From contig NC_088102.1 in NCBI RefSeq assembly GCF_036370855.1, positions 38,229,835 through 38,293,834 on the forward strand: 64,000 nucleotides of DNA, written 5' to 3'. This stretch comes from Dromaius novaehollandiae. Lineage: Eukaryota; Chordata; Aves; Casuariiformes; Dromaiidae. The notes under the pieces are model-generated. The model was given only the letters and a program-made list of their open reading frames with translations, was not told where the DNA came from and searched no databases. Shown piece by piece: positions 39,261 through 54,000 of this stretch. Position 1 is the first letter of the stretch. The number at the start of each line of letters is the position of its first letter. The translations under genes were made by a program, and so were the position numbers.

Positions 39261-41360
39261 GTTAATTGAATGTTGTCCCTGGTTGCAAAGGCATAGTCAT
39301 TTGGTATTTACTTGCAGGGAAAATGCAAAATTAAGGAGAGGTAAAATTACATTTTAAAAAGTATTGCCCAAAAATGCATGTGGATTTTCATCGACACACC
39401 CTTCTATTTATTTTTTGTTAAAGCAAAAACCCCCAGATATATGACTGATTCTCCAGGTCTTAAGCAAGAGTAGATACAAAGATATGTTGATGAAAAACAT
39501 CCAAAAAGTCATGAAGAACAATTACTTCTATACAAGTACTGTTTGATTAAAAAAGGGCAAGGAAGCGGAGTATCGTAAGCAATAGAGCTTAGGGTCGAGG
39601 AGTGGCAGGGGCCATGCATTTCAGAGCTCCACCTCTGGTGAATCGAGTAGCTGACAGAATTTGCAGCCTAAGGCCCTAGCTAGTCAGAGGAACTGTCTCG
39701 TGTGTCTTTTGCTTGTGTTTTTCATTTATTAGCACTTCAGGGCTAATTCAGAGTAAGACCCTGAGACAACCTGAGAGTTTGGAAGCACGGTTCAACTTGG
39801 TGGCAGGGAGACAGGCAGAAAGCCACTACAAAGAAGAGCTTTGAATGTGAACCAGAAGATGCTCAGCCATTTGATCAGGCACGAACGTGACATACACTGA
39901 CGTCCCCCTCTGCAGTGTGTGTGCATGACGAATCTGCCATTATTTCTTCATTTGCCAGTCACTTGCCTTTTGCCTGCCTGGGCTACATCAGCTGCAAAAC
40001 TGAATGGGTTAGTGCTCCCTTTTGCACAGAACACCTTGCACATTGGGAAATAGCCCCTAGAGCAGGTGGGGATTTATCTCCTTTCTCCTTGCTTTTCCTG
40101 GTGCATCAGGTTTATCTGTATCTTACCTCAGTCTGGGGGATGATTAATATTCAATGAGGAGCTGATATTCTAAAATTTAAAGGCATACTCTCAGTGTTGA
40201 TACAGCATCCCTTTTTCTTGCAGCCCTAGACCAAAGCATCCTGCCCTGATCCTCAAAACCAGATCTCTGTAGAGAAACACAGTCCTTTATACTCTTCACC
40301 TGTGAGGCCTGGGATTTGAAAGTGCCTTTTTTTGTTGTCGGTGGAGTAGATGGAGAGGTTCTGGGCTCCTGCTCTGTCAGAAGGCACCTGCACAGGCAGT
40401 GCCAGGAGAAATTCTGGGACTGTATGTTCCTAGGATCATGTGTAGTTTCAACATACTTGCCTTTTTTACTTCTAATTCTATCAGCAGTTTGGAAAAAAGG
40501 TCCTACTGGAGAAAGACAGAAAACTTCTGTGCTGGCTTAGCTCAGTTTTGCTAATAATGTACTGTTTTGAAGAACTGTTTCTTCAGCTGCTTGAAATACA
40601 ATTTGCTGTTGGTGAAAGGTATTAATTTCATAGCTTTGAACTTGGAAGCTCCCTGTTTTCCACAAAATAGCACAATGTGAGCAGCAGCATTACAAGTATT
40701 GCCATTCTCGCAGAGGACTGGTGAGGAGCTCGGTCTCCATGACTTGTTTCCTCTCTGCTGAGGCAATTGCATAGCTGGCAGCGGGTTTCTGGTTTTTGGG
40801 AAGTCAGTGTCCATCCCACTGTAGCTACCTCACTGATATACATCACTCATTTTCCCTGGGGGACTAAATAGCTATCATATGTTCAAGCTTTTTGATCTGT
40901 ATTACTGTCACTCCATTAAAAGTCTTGTATCACCAAGTTCAGTTATCTCTTTTAGGCGCTTCACATATCTGCATCTCTTACTGAATCCAATTGTGGCCTT
41001 CTGCTTAGATCCTTTTCTCACAAATATCCTGCAACTACTTTTCAGCACGGTGCTTATGCATGAATTGCTGCCAAATAAAATGACACCTCTCTCCTTCGTA
41101 TCTCTCTTTAAGACCTTTGCTGTATTATCTAACAGGGATCAGCCAATTTGATATGGCTGGGAAAGGAGACGTTTGGGACAGCTGCAATTTTAGTTACTTT
41201 GTAAATGCTCCAGTGTCTTGTAGCCATTAAGTTGTATAGTCACCAGCTTGTGCAATGATGTGATATAGCTTGTTGTATTTCTACCTCAGTATCCTCTATT
41301 CCCTTCTATTTCTTACTGTATACTTCCTGTCTTATTTCAAATGAAGTGTTTTGCACCAGG

Positions 41361-41425
41361 AGCTGTGTTGATATATGGATTTGCTTAGTGCCTAGCACAG
41401 TGGAACCGATTCATGTTTGGGCTGC
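41361..41425 (+). mobile_element. L2-like LINE 3' end
   Basis: 'GATTTGCTTAGTGCCTAGCA' continuing CAGTGG resembles the near-terminal 'gtacagtgcctagcacaatgggg' block of L2-type LINEs. The preceding T/C-rich stretch (about 40880-41340) may include upstream parts. Confidence 0.45.
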
Positions 41426-44307
41426 CACAGTTCATCATCTCCGTTTCAAGATGCTTTTAATCAGCAGGCAGCCAGTGAGGACTATCTTTCAAGCATATTG
41501 TAAGAAGGAAGTTCCCATGCAAGCTCAGGTTGATTGAGACAGTAGAAGGGAAGTGCTGAGATGTTATCAGCACATTGGTGCTTGTCTCCTTGCAATTATG
41601 GTGAAAGGGTCAGGATTCAAAAGATAGTCTTTGTAATGGATTAATCTCAATTGCAGAGGTCGTTCCAAGTCTACATTCAGATATTAGTCGTAGACTTCCA
41701 GTGTAGGGACTAGATATCTATTTTGCAAAATGTAAGAAAAGCAGAGAATAACTGTGTAATTATTAAGTATGTGGTGTATAATACCAGGAAAGAGAGAAAT
41801 CTTCATTGCACAGAGAAACTTATGTGGTGCAGAACTGGACATGACTTGCTGGAGTCTTTGGCTTTGGTGGCAGGTGTAAGGCAACAGAAACAACTGGTGA
41901 AAGGATCCCTGGAAGAAGAAGGGAGGGATTGAGAGGAAAAGACCTTTGCACCTTTGGACAACCTATTTTGTTAAAGGTTCAGCTTTGAAAAGAGATTTCC
42001 AAAATTATAAGGAAAACCTCATAAACAGTACTGCATGCTGTGCATGCTCTGAACTAGCAGAATTCAAATACATTTCCTATAAAGATGTAGAGGGAAGGGC
42101 AAGGAGATAGGAGCAGCAATGGAAAAGCTTAGAAAGACTTTCAAAAGAGAGGAAAAATATACAACCACTGGCAGTTTAGTGAAAACTTTACAACCATCCT
42201 CTTCCGTAGAGGACAGCAGTTCTGTATTTCCTTTGCACCTTACCTAGCAACAAATAGGACCTTTAAGGCCTCTGCTTCTTTTGACGTCTGTCTGTCTCAG
42301 ATACAAGAAGCTTCTCCCTTCCTGCTGCAGTTTTATATTCTCATTCTGACAAAAGATAGCCACAGCCCACTTCCTTCTTACTGTTTTCCCTTTCTCCTGT
42401 AGCTCTAACTACTGGTTTGTTCTTGAAAATCTGTGAAAATAGGGAAATGATATGAAGATTCAAGATAAGGTACTCCTAAGGCTGTGCTGGAAAATTAACC
42501 AACTCATGTTATGTTACTAAACTGTCATTCTCTTCAGAGAGGAAGTTTGCAATGCCCTTACACATCAACTCCTTGTGGACTGTGTGGAGATATACCGCAT
42601 GCACATTCACGTGACACCTCCACAGTTGTCTTGGAGCATCTCTTGTGACTGAACTATTAGGAGACATGAGGGAATTTCTATTGACTCCTTAGTCTTTTAC
42701 CCACAAGCTCACATTTTGCTGTTGACCCACATCTGTAGCATCTGAAGATAGTTCAGTGGCCTATGTAACATGAATTGTGCCATTAGTAAATGGGTTTTTG
42801 TTCAAGCATCCATATCATATGAGCTGCCAAGACTTTGGTTGTTTGGGTGTCCACCTAAGAGAGGAGTGAATGGGTTGTGGATACAGCTCTGTCCTTTCCA
42901 CTTTCAATATTCCCCAGTGCTTCTCATTCCTCAGAAATGTATTACAGTTCATCCCTCCTCCTGTACGGACTTTTCCACTGAGTATTTTGCTCACCTTCTT
43001 TGTGTTTGTTATTCTAACTCCTTTTTCTATCTCTTTACCCATCTCCTTTTGGAATTTCAGTGCACCACTGCGTGTTAATATTTTATTCAGAGAAGCACAG
43101 TGTTTACAGAGCAGGGCAGGAATAATCTATCTCCAGATGGCATTGGTATGACTGCACATGACATTACTGTAGTCCTTTCCTAGCGCCTTGTACCACAGAG
43201 TTGGCAAGTGCAGAGCAAAGAAGTTAAATAGCGCCTAATCAGGGGTGAAGAGAAACCTGATTTGAAGGCATATATTTAAAGAATGAAAGAGGTCATATTT
43301 ACCCTGTGTTGTAAATCTGTAAGGCTTCAGTAAAATTATGCCTAAAATGAACTTGGGCTAATGAGTTACAGTGTGGCAAGGCAGTGTTTAGGACCTTCAG
43401 AATCTCTGCAAAAATTTGAAAGTGTAAAAACTGATTGTGTTGAGATTGTTCAGTGGGAAGTAAATTATACCCTTTCAAAACCTATTCACCCAGTTTCTTC
43501 CTGCAGAGACAAATAGAGTTCGTTCTCATTTCCTGCTTACCATGACTAACCACCTCTCTCTAGACTCAGCTATTCCTTTTTATTCTTGTGCTTTGCGCTT
43601 TGCTGTTCTGAACCCAAACCTGAATGGATTTCAATGGCTCTCTTGTGCTTTTTGACTTCAGGTCAGGAGGTCTGATACCATAATGAATTCTCCTCCAAAT
43701 CTTAACTATATGATGCATGTGAGTTCTCTAACAGAAGAAATAACAGTTCAGTTACTGGGCACAAGGAGTGGTATCTGAAAGCGTAAAAACTCAGAAACTT
43801 TCTCCTCTAGTGTCCTTTCTGTAGCTCCCATCAAAGCGTTGTCTATCACTACACTAAACTTTCTGGGTACAGGGACTTAGGAGGCACCTGAAAGGGCTAA
43901 GGTTTTCAGTGCTCCATTCATCTCACCTAGTCCATATTGGAATCAGCAAAGTGCTGTCCTTGAAAGGAGCAAAAAGATGATGTGTGCTCCTTTTGAGATG
44001 CTTGTATTTTTCTATTGGCAATTGCATCTGGTAAGTTCTTTGGTTGCCCCACTACTGGCAAAGCCCTTGTACCTTTCGTCACCAATTCCAGCTGCATCCA
44101 GTCTCTCTGGCAGAGCAGTATAAGTTGTCCAGGCCCATTCTGAGCCTCGGAGCCTAGTAAGGTGCCACCTTTCCCCAGGACTTAAATTCACTGTAGTAAA
44201 AATGAGATAATTTAAAACTCACTTTGTTTCTCAGGTTCTTTGTGAGTGTTATGAATGTTATGAACACAGAAGTGTGTTGCGTCTGGGTGATGAGGACTTG
44301 TGACATC

Positions 44308-44870
<563 letters not shown>

Positions 44871-45526
44871 ATAGTGACTCAGAGCCACTCTTAGCAATCT
44901 GAGAGAGCCTAGACCTCTACTACAGACTGTCAGCTCTGGCTTTGAGGTACCGCTCTTTCCTGTATGATAAGATTCATAAACCCCATTTTTTCTAATGGGG
45001 GTGTGCATGGGATATACCAGAAAAAAATGGAACCAATGGATTTTCTATGGATTTAACTCTTTGGGCTCCAAGGACCAATGTCAGCTACTTGTTACTTAGG
45101 TCATTTCTGATTTTAACTTATTACAGATGAAAGCAGTCCTTTTGCTTACATGTGTGTGGAGAAAGAAGAAAAAAATGCTACAGTGGAAACACATACAAAA
45201 AGAAAAAAGTTAGCGGATGGGCATGGACATGCCAGCTAAGTTAGCAATTGGCTTATTCCATTAGGCAATATTCAGGTGCTTGCTTGCAACCAATACCTCC
45301 CGTGGGACCTGAGATGCTGCAGGAACAAGGAAAATCCATCTGCTGTTGAGAAGAACCGAAGACTGGCAGTCTGCTGGGGAGGTAGATGGTGTTCCCCTCT
45401 TGAGGTCCCCTTGGCCTCCCCCCAGGTTCTTTGTTGCACCACAGTATGTTCTGGTGCTGGACATCTTGCAGAATTTATACAAATCTTGTACTTTTTGAAG
45501 TCTCAGTCCTGATACTTACTAGAGAA

Positions 45527-45561
45527 CTCTCTCTCTCTCTTTTTTTTTTTTTTTTTTTTTT
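45527..45561 (+). repeat. (CT)7 followed by T22
   Basis: Seven CT units (45527-45540) run into 22 consecutive T (45540-45561), immediately before AATAAA, inside the inferred TMEM229B 3' UTR. Likely length-polymorphic. Confidence 0.85.
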
Positions 45562-45567
45562 AATAAA
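45562..45567 (+). terminator. TMEM229B: Candidate proximal poly(A) signal AATAAA
   Basis: A canonical hexamer about 690 bases after the TMEM229B stop codon. It directly follows (CT)7 at 45527-45540 and an uninterrupted run of 22 T at 45540-45561. The U-rich tract could act as an upstream auxiliary element. Usage is unproven. Confidence 0.35.
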
Positions 45568-48100
45568 GGCCTTTTTTGCCGAGTGAATTTTACCATAATC
45601 TCTGCAATTTGAATCTTGGCAAAAGGAACAGGAAATAGCATATGTCTTCCCATCACCTGTATCCCCCTCAAAGCAGAACTTGCCTGAAGGGCTGCTCCAG
45701 ATTCTGGCTCCCATCCCAACCGTGCAAAATTTGTAAAGACTGTACACACTACAAGGGTTTTTTGCCTTCCTTCCCAGGGATTCTTCTGTTTCTGGTGACA
45801 TTGCTGACTTAGTCTGGCTGTAACCCCTTGTACTTGACCAAGGGTCAAAAATCTTTGTGTGGCTAAGGCAGTGTCCAGGATTTGGAGCCCTCTGGGACTG
45901 ACTGTCAGCTTGCTTTAGCGTTGGCAGGTCTTGGCCTAGTTCTGCCCAGTGTTCTCAGAGTATTCAAGAGCAGGGTTTTATTTTTTCCTTCACAAATTTT
46001 ATTTTACGTAACTACAACAACCTGTTGTCATAACGCTGATTGGAGGCAGCAAGGGATATGTCACACCACCTGATACAGGGAGGCACATTGTAAAAGCAGG
46101 TTTCTAAAGAGTGATTTTTCATGCCCCCTCAGACTGAGGCTGCGGTTAGGGCGTGAATGCAGCTGGTAGAGAGCTGGAGGGGGAGGAAGTGCTATGACTC
46201 CATTTTAGAGATATCTGTGCTGGGGACAGTTTGAAATTTAATCCATTTGGGAACTTTCTTGGAGCACAGGGAAAGCTGTAATGCAGAAAGAGTGCTTGAT
46301 ACCGGCAGCCACAGATTAATTATTTGCTTTGGGAAAACTTGGCTGTTGGAGTTAGCAACAAATGTGGAGTCTCCAGCTGTCAGATATATCTCACTCCTAA
46401 CAGTTTTATGAGGAAGTTTGCTGTAACTGTCCTGTAGGGCCAGATAAATTTTACGGGTTCTTCCACCATAGTCAACAGAGCTGCACTAGGGATGAATTTG
46501 GCTTGCAATGCAAATCTGTTTGTGTGATTGTAGAATTCCACCCTTGTCTTGGAAATGTGTTCGTCCATGTTGGTCCTCTACTTCCCATGGGGTGTGCTCA
46601 GCTGCAAACCTGCTCCTTGCCCTGGAGCATCATTCCAGAGAGGAAAAGCACTTCTGGCTGTGTGAGGGGAATTGTTGGTTGGTTCTGCTCTTATGAGGGC
46701 AGTGTTAACCCTTTTTGTGTCACACAGTGCAATTATTTTATTCCTCCTTCCCCCCTTCTCACATAACATCCGTTGCTGGCAATGGACACGTGAAAACTCT
46801 GGCGTCAAGGAGTTAATCAAATCTGCCTTGGGGTATGCAATGTCTTATGAAGCACCCAGAATACTTAGGTGGGTGTTTAGAGTTCCCCTTTTATAGTTCA
46901 TTAAATTAAAAGACAACAAACACTGAACCACTGAACAGATTTTTCTCTTTCCTTTTTTTTTTTTCATGCTGTGATACCGGTATTATGAAATCAGAAATAG
47001 TATGTTGTTCGTCAGCCTTGATGGTCTCAAGGGTTTAGACCGAGGCAAAATAGTCACCTATCATTGTACATGGAGGCTGGGAAAAGAGATGAGATTTGTA
47101 TGTGGGATAATGTAAATCAGCTCTACTGAAACAAAACAATAGTTGCAAGGTGCAGGTAAGAGCTGAGATCCCTCCGTTCTGGCTCTGGTGCAAGTGAAGC
47201 AATTCTGTCATGGTGACTAAATGCAGTATCTGAAACTAGGCTGTCCTTTCACGGCATAGCTTAACTCTACCGTGATACTGCCTTCCCCACAACCCTCTGA
47301 AACCCTCAGCTTCACAGAAACGTCCTTTGCATCCCTGTTTTGTTCTTAGCTGTTACAAGACTCTAGAAAGTTAGAAGGAGTTATCTGCCTCATTTGGTGA
47401 ACGCCACACCAGCTGTGCATGGGACCGGGGGAGGAGGAATGGCTGCTCACAATGGTAACCTGGTGCACAGTCGTGTCCTTTGGTTTCAGAAGCTTCCCGC
47501 TAAATGACCTCGTTGTTGCACAGTTATGTGATATCCAGGTGCTCAAACCACGGAAGGGTTCCCAGGTGGCATCCGATATCTTATTCTATTATCCTTTATT
47601 GCCTGTGCCATTGTAACACTATTGTAGTCTGTTTTCTACTGGCGTCTGGCAAGTACCACCCAGATATTGCATCTTCATAGAGTCGTAGTTTACACCCAGA
47701 AGTGCACTTTACTTGCAGCTTGCACACCAGGAACAGAATAGAACCCAACAAATTCTTAATTCAAATAATCCCCTGGACAACTCATGCTATCACAGGGTTT
47801 TCTGTAATACTGTGTACCTAATGCAGCAGGATTAGCTAGACTTCTCCTTTCTGGGCAACATGGTTACAGTCAGAGCTTTGTCTTTTCTGAGAAATCTCCC
47901 TTTTTTAATACATGTGATGCTTCTTATACCATCTTACAGGAGGAGTGCCCAGAGTCCAGTGAGACACGAAGGTCTCACTGGCAGCTCGGCAAGGGCAAAG
48001 GAGCTGGACTGAATTAAAATGAAAAAAACGCACAAAGGCCTAACATTTGTACATGTATCTTCCTCAGTAGATTAAAGTTGCCTGTTTTGAGTTCACCAGC

Positions 48101-48106
48101 AATAAA
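48101..48106 (+). terminator. TMEM229B: Candidate distal poly(A) signal AATAAA
   Basis: A canonical hexamer with ATTAAA 30 bases upstream (48071) and a TTGTGATTTA stretch just downstream. The setting is typical of a vertebrate mRNA end, but cleavage here is only inferred. A further AATAAA at 48701 is followed by GGTGTGT about 20 bases on, which would also serve. Confidence 0.4.
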
Positions 48107-48706
48107 AAACTTGTGATTTATCCACTTTGTCCTTACTCTGCAGCAACAAGGAGGGAGTTGCTTATTGCTGCATTTTTTGGTATGGTGGGATATGGGCTCA
48201 AATTACCTTTGGGTTCTGTTTTGCCTCCCTTGTCTTGCATTTCACTTTTACCGTCCACCTTAAGCCTCTCAAAGTACATGATAAAATACTAAAATAGGTC
48301 TGGTGCCCTGTGTGCAAGAGTCAGTTCAAGCATCACTGTGATGTCTGTTCATACTCCAAAGATCTTGCCCAAGGGAAATAGTTGATTTAAAGTAGGACGA
48401 GATTGCATTTTGCTCTGAGAGAAATGTGTACGTATGTACCAGGTGCTGTTAAGCCTTTGATCTGAGTGCATTCTGTAATTAAAGCAGAATAATCCAATCA
48501 AGGTTTTGCTTGATTAGTCCTATGAATGTAAAAGGTGAAAAATGACTGAAAGGCTTTAACTGCTTTGAGAATTGGGAAGCTGGTAACCCAAGTCCTCCTG
48601 AGTTCAATAGCACAGTTCTGCTATGACCAATTTTTGAAGCCTGCACAGAAAGAGAGGGGATTTCTTCACTAGTGTGAACTTCTGGCCTTTCTGTACTATG
48701 AATAAA

Positions 48707-50974
48707 ATATGATTCACCAGTAAGGTGTGTACTGAAACCAAACATTCTTCTGTTTTAGTTCATCCTGGGCCCTGAATTCATGCATGTCCCATATTCAAGA
48801 AGCAGGCTTGCAAAACAGAGTTCTCTTTGCCTCAGTTCTTCCTGCCGGCAAGCTGTACCCGAGCCACCTGACAAGGAAATGACCCTTTTCCCCTTCCTTC
48901 CTGCTCATCGGCTGCTACCATATCCCTCTGTGATCCATCCCCTGTTGCAGAAAGAAACGGCCCTCTTTTGGTGCAGCCCCTTCCGGATCAGAAGCCGTTC
49001 CCAACAGAGTGTGTCTCCTTCTACCAGCTCCTTTGGCTCCTCCTTTTCTGGGCAGGGTCACAGTGAGATCTCAGGAGTTCTGTCTCTGTTTGACAAATGG
49101 CCTCCACTTATGTCCCCTTCCTGTGTCATAAGCAGCCCCCTGGGAGGGGACCTTCTCTTCCTCCCACCCCAGGCAATGGCGCGAGCCCTTCCACTGCCAG
49201 CCAGGGGCTCGGTGCCACTCCAGCAAGGCTTTAGGTGAACAAGGGTCAGCTCAGCTTGGGCAGGGGAACACTGATTTTTAAGATCTAAGACTCTTGGCTT
49301 CAGTCCCATTTACTAACAAGCCATCTAGAGGTGTGATAGTGTATTTGCACACCTGGAATGCTTATTCTGAGGATGGCAAGGGTCTCCTCCATGTGGGGTC
49401 TGACCACCCCACAAGAGAGAAGTTACAGAGCAGGCAGTGAACCCCGTACCTGCCCTGCTTTTGGCCCCCAGGTAGCTAGTGCAGATGCCAAAGGAAGAAG
49501 TGCTCTCTTGAAATAAGTCCTAGGGAGGGCCTGGGGATGTGCTGCTTAATTATTGTCTAAAGATACCAGCTCTTCAAATACAAAGCTGCCCTTTTGTGGT
49601 GGGATCTTCACTAGATGTGGCAATGCAGAAGTTATCTGCTGTCCCCAAAGTCTGTGATTGCCTGAACTTACTCTGAAGTACAAGGGTTGTTCAGAATCTC
49701 CTGTTGTCTTTATCTCTAGGAGATTCCTGAGTTGCATCTTTGTGGAAAAATACATTATCTATAGACATGCAAGCTAGTGCCCACTAAGCTAGTATAGCTA
49801 CTAAAAGCCATATAGCACTGTGCTCCATCCTGGTAAATTAATCACAATAAGAAGCAGAATACATTGGCCCACAGAGAGTGCTGCAATGTGGCTATACCAC
49901 TTTCAGCACCTGAGTTAGCACAAGGACCTACTCAGGAATGCATTTTGCCTTATGAAATATGCTCTTAATTCCACGGATTCCAATGGAAATGTTTTTCATG
50001 GGAAAGCAGGAGGTTAAATGAGAGAAAGAGTGAAATACTACTTGAACTTTATTACTGCTTATGATGTTGAGAGTGTCTTGTTTATAGTTTGAGCTACTTA
50101 ATTGAGAGTCTAGAGACCAAATGCGGGAAAGTGACTTGTCACAGCCTTGGAGCAGGTCACTGTATCATCACGTAAGTGCAGGTTGTATTGCACATAGTGC
50201 ACTGTACAATTCCTGTTCAAAGCCAGGAAGAGCTTCTGCTGTACAAGGACTGTGGTGAGTAGAGATCATGAGTGCTGCTGGTAATGGTTGCAGAGCAAGG
50301 ACTGGTGGTGAGTTCTATATTCCTAAAGCTTCAAGAGCTGGACAGGTTGGTTAGAAAGAGCATCCCTGGTCCCAGGACTGAGAGACCTTCTGACAGAACC
50401 AGCTCTCTTATGGTCTCAATCTCTGCGACTTCTCTGAGGTCTAAAGCAGTCTGGCAGTATTTTTATTCTGACAGAATCAGACCTTTCCTTGGCTCTGTAT
50501 TTTGGAGTCTGGGCTGTTCATTCTTCCTTTTGTAGCCATTGGATTTTCTGCTGTAAATAACCTTCCTTAGCTCTCAGAAAATACTAACTTTAAAAGGTAA
50601 TTCCATTGCATGTATGCTTTAGTGAGTTTAGGACCAAAAGACCCCTAAGTATCTGGTAACACTGTTTATACCATTGTGTGGCATGCTGTCCTGGTCATTG
50701 GGTGTTGATGCTATAATGAAGAAGAAGGAGAAGGAAATGCAAGCAACTTGCTCTTTAATAAAAATTAGTAAAAGTAAATGTATGCAGATGAGAATCAATA
50801 TTCATTAAATATGTGAGTTGAGACATGCATAATGCTTGCAAATTTCTGAATTTTCAAACATGGGACACACTTTCCAGTGCAGACCTTCACTCTCCTTTGA
50901 GGTAAATCCCTTCTGCAGTGTGTCTGCACTACTATCTCTGCACAGTACTTTACCTAATATTTTTTTGGGGGGGT
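48707..50974. other. Non-coding, nothing recognised
   Basis: A 152-codon open frame at 48780-49238 has no recognisable domain, is P/S/L-rich and is judged a chance ORF. No exon of PLEK2, the downstream neighbour in human as I recall, was recognised. Confidence 0.5.
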
Positions 50975-51060
50975 GAGAATAATAGTACTTGCCCTTCTTT
51001 ACCAGGTTCCCCTGAAGGATCTCAAAGTGCTTTTCCCACACCAGTGAAATAATTCTCACA
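50975..51060 (+). mobile_element. MIR-like amniote SINE relic
   Basis: 'GAATAATAGTACTTGCCC' and 'GAAGGATCTCAAAGTGCTTT' resemble the order 'aataatacttagctct..atagcgctttca' then 'aaggatctcaaagcacttta' of the MIR-type amniote block, ending in AATTCTCACA. Confidence 0.45.
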
Positions 51061-54000
51061 TCAGGCCTTTGATTAGGTCAGGATTAACCCCAAATAACAC
51101 CAATGGAGAGCTGATGGAAATGTCCTGACAACTCCCAGAAGGTCTTTTCAGACCTTGAATTGAACATTTTGCCCATTCTACAAAAATTTCCAGGTTTGAG
51201 GACTTCAGTAAGAAGGTTCCAAAAAAATTGGGAAACTGGGGAAGGGCTGCTTGGTTTCTGCCATCTGAAGCTATCCTAGGAATGATTTATGCATCAGCAT
51301 GCTGCTTCCCTTCTCTGAGCAGCTTCAGCACAGCCATCCACCACCTTTCAGGCCCACGAGCTGCATGTCAGGACCTGTGTTTGCTTCTGAGTCACCAGAG
51401 AGGCGCTGGGCACTTGGGGAGCCCAAGGCAGGGAGCTCTGGGACAGGAGATGGCACTGGCTCTTCAAGGGTTTCCTGGCACTGCTGCAGGACTGGGGTGG
51501 GCTGGGCTCAGCTGGGCTGAGCATGCAGCTGGCTCTCTGGGCACCCTGCTGATGCCAGCCTCTGCTGTCTGGTGCTGAGATATTTTCTTCAGAGCTTGGG
51601 GTCTGGATTATCCAGCAACCTTGTGCCAGCACAGCCCACTGCTGCCATAGCCCAACAAGGGAGCCACACTGAACTGCGTGATAGCACACAGCATGCTGTG
51701 GGGCAGAGCTCTACCACAAATATTTGTTTCTTCAGTTATCTAATGTTTGCCTTCATATAGGATCAAACACATACCTTGACACCTAGAGCTAAATCACCCT
51801 GGACTGCATTAGAGTTCTCTATTATTTTCCCTCTGCTCCCATTATTGCTTTGCATAGGTTAAGCATAATCTAAACATTTCAGGGGACAAATTGTTGCACT
51901 GAATCTTTTTTTCTGAACAGCCCATCACTGGAAACATCCCGCAAGATACTGGATGACTTTGGGCTAGTTTATGTTTACATTTCTTATTCTGCCCAGCTCC
52001 CAGAGAAGGGATCTCCTGGTTATGCACTTTGTTGTTCCTAGCAGATCAATGTAGTGGTGATGGTGCTGATGTTTCCCTGATGCTGTGGAGTTACACAACA
52101 TTGCATTGCCATGTGCTTATGCTGAGTTGACTTTGAGTATTTTTCGGTGATATCATCCCACAAACTATTTGCTTATTTTACAGAACTGTCCAGGGGCCCT
52201 GCTGTGACTGATTGGGCTGTCCCATTCATCATCAAATAGAGGCACAGCTGCTTCCCAAGGTCTTGTTTCAAATGCGTTTTGCTAGAGTCTCACTTAAAGA
52301 GCTAGATGAAGCCCAGGGTTATGCCACAGTACTCACAGGGAGCCTGGGGATAGAAAGCCTTGCTATGCAGGGGCAGTGGTGATGCAGTTGGCTGGGACTC
52401 AGGAATCAGCCTAGCACACTAGGTAAAGGCGAGTGGTTTGGTAAGATGTATTTTTTCTGCTAGCTTGGAGTAGAAAGTCTTCCCTTCTGCCTTCAAAAGG
52501 CTGTTACGAGTTCTTTATTGATCCATAAATGGGACCTTTGGTAAATTCAGCAGCCTGCCTTCAAAATGGCCTCTCCTGCATTTCAGTCAGCACCTTCTCT
52601 CATCCACAGCAACTCCTATCTTTACCTTTCCCATTTCAAAGCCAAAGCCTCCTTGTCTCAAATACTGCACCTCTGCCATTGGTGGGTGTGTATGTTTTTC
52701 TTTCCAGCACCATCCCATGTGTGACAGTCTCCTGGAAGCAGCCAGTTACCCAGCAGCCCTGGACAGTTACCAGAATTTGTGACTGAATCTCTAGTCCCTC
52801 AGCTCTTCAGCAGAGCAAGGATGTCAGCAGCTACCAGCATGCAGTCTGCCCAAGTACAAAACTGGCACATGAATGGACAGTCAGAGCTGATATGTAGCAT
52901 GGTTTATGTTGTTCAAAATAGGATTGATTTCCCTCTGTTTGCTGCATAAATCCCGTCTTCATCAGTAGAGTATTTTTGGGTAAATATTGCTAGGGGCAAC
53001 CAGCCACGATAGAGGCTAAACTGAGGTGACCATCTGCTCTATCAGCTTGCGTTGTTGCAGTTACGGAAGAGCTTATCTACATTGCTGCTTCTGTTGTCAG
53101 ATCACTTATCTGCTGCTACATCTCTTCCTATTGATCCTGTTTCTCCATCAGCTCTTTTGTTATTCTGTCCCTTTTTGTGCTTCACATCTACCTCAAGTCC
53201 ATATTGCAATCACAGGTACCCTGAGCTTCCTGCCTAAATCCCACTTTTGGCAATTGACACAGATGGGCTGATGAGCTATAGCTTCCATTAAAGTCCACAA
53301 CGGCTCTGGCTTGTCAGCACTTTGGATGCTCAGGGCAGAAAACATTATACACACGTGCCCTCAGGCACAAGTATAGCAGCAAGTTAGCAATTATCATTCA
53401 GTGCCTTTGCTATAACATCCACACAATGGTATGTAATAGGCTTTCAGGACTAAATTCAGCAAAAAGCTTCTCCTGTCAATCTCTCCAAGTTTCAGTGTAT
53501 GATCTATAATACTTAATTTCAGCTGATCCCTCACATAAATGCATATGCACATAGTATTTACAGGCATAATCATAGTTGATGGCCTCCATACTGAACCACT
53601 GACTGCATCACAACTGTTTACTGCCAAAGAAGGGCCTGCTTAGCTGTGAACAGCCATCTGGGCCCATTCACTCTGCCACTTTCTTGCACGTATGAGATCC
53701 AGAGAAGATCCAAAACAAAGCTCCATGTACAGATTAAATAGGTTAAGATCTGAGCTGAGAGCTCTCTACCTTGCAAACAGTGTGTCTAAATGCTTTGACA
53801 CTTGGGAAGGCCTCATTTCAAGTTGGGGATCTAAAGTTTTTCACCTTTTAGTGCTCAGTTCAGAGAGGGGGACTAGGTCTGTGTTTTTCAAATGTTTTAT
53901 GCAAGGCTTTAAAATCAGATTCATAGCTAAGGCAAAGGTACTATACTGTCCTGCTCCATCTTAAAAAAAAGAGGAGAGTTATTGCCTTGGGGACCATCTC

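Larger units (their letters stand above)
44871..48125 (+). other. TMEM229B: Probable TMEM229B 3' UTR (end uncertain)
   Basis: No coding potential is apparent after the stop at 44868-44870. Poly(A) signals in the sense strand are AATAAA at 45562-45567 (straight after a 22-T tract), ATTAAA at 48071, AATAAA at 48101-48106 and AATAAA at 48701-48706. I chose the 48101 signal for the end, because two signals cluster there and a TTGTG-containing stretch follows, but a shorter (about 0.7 kb) or longer (about 3.8 kb) UTR is equally possible. Mammalian TMEM229B mRNAs have long 3' UTRs as I recall. Confidence 0.35.

Noticed and set aside
48780..49238. 152-codon plus-strand ORF downstream of TMEM229B
   Set aside because: Biased composition (P, S, L, Q) and no similarity I can recognise, including to PLEK2. 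Consistent with chance.
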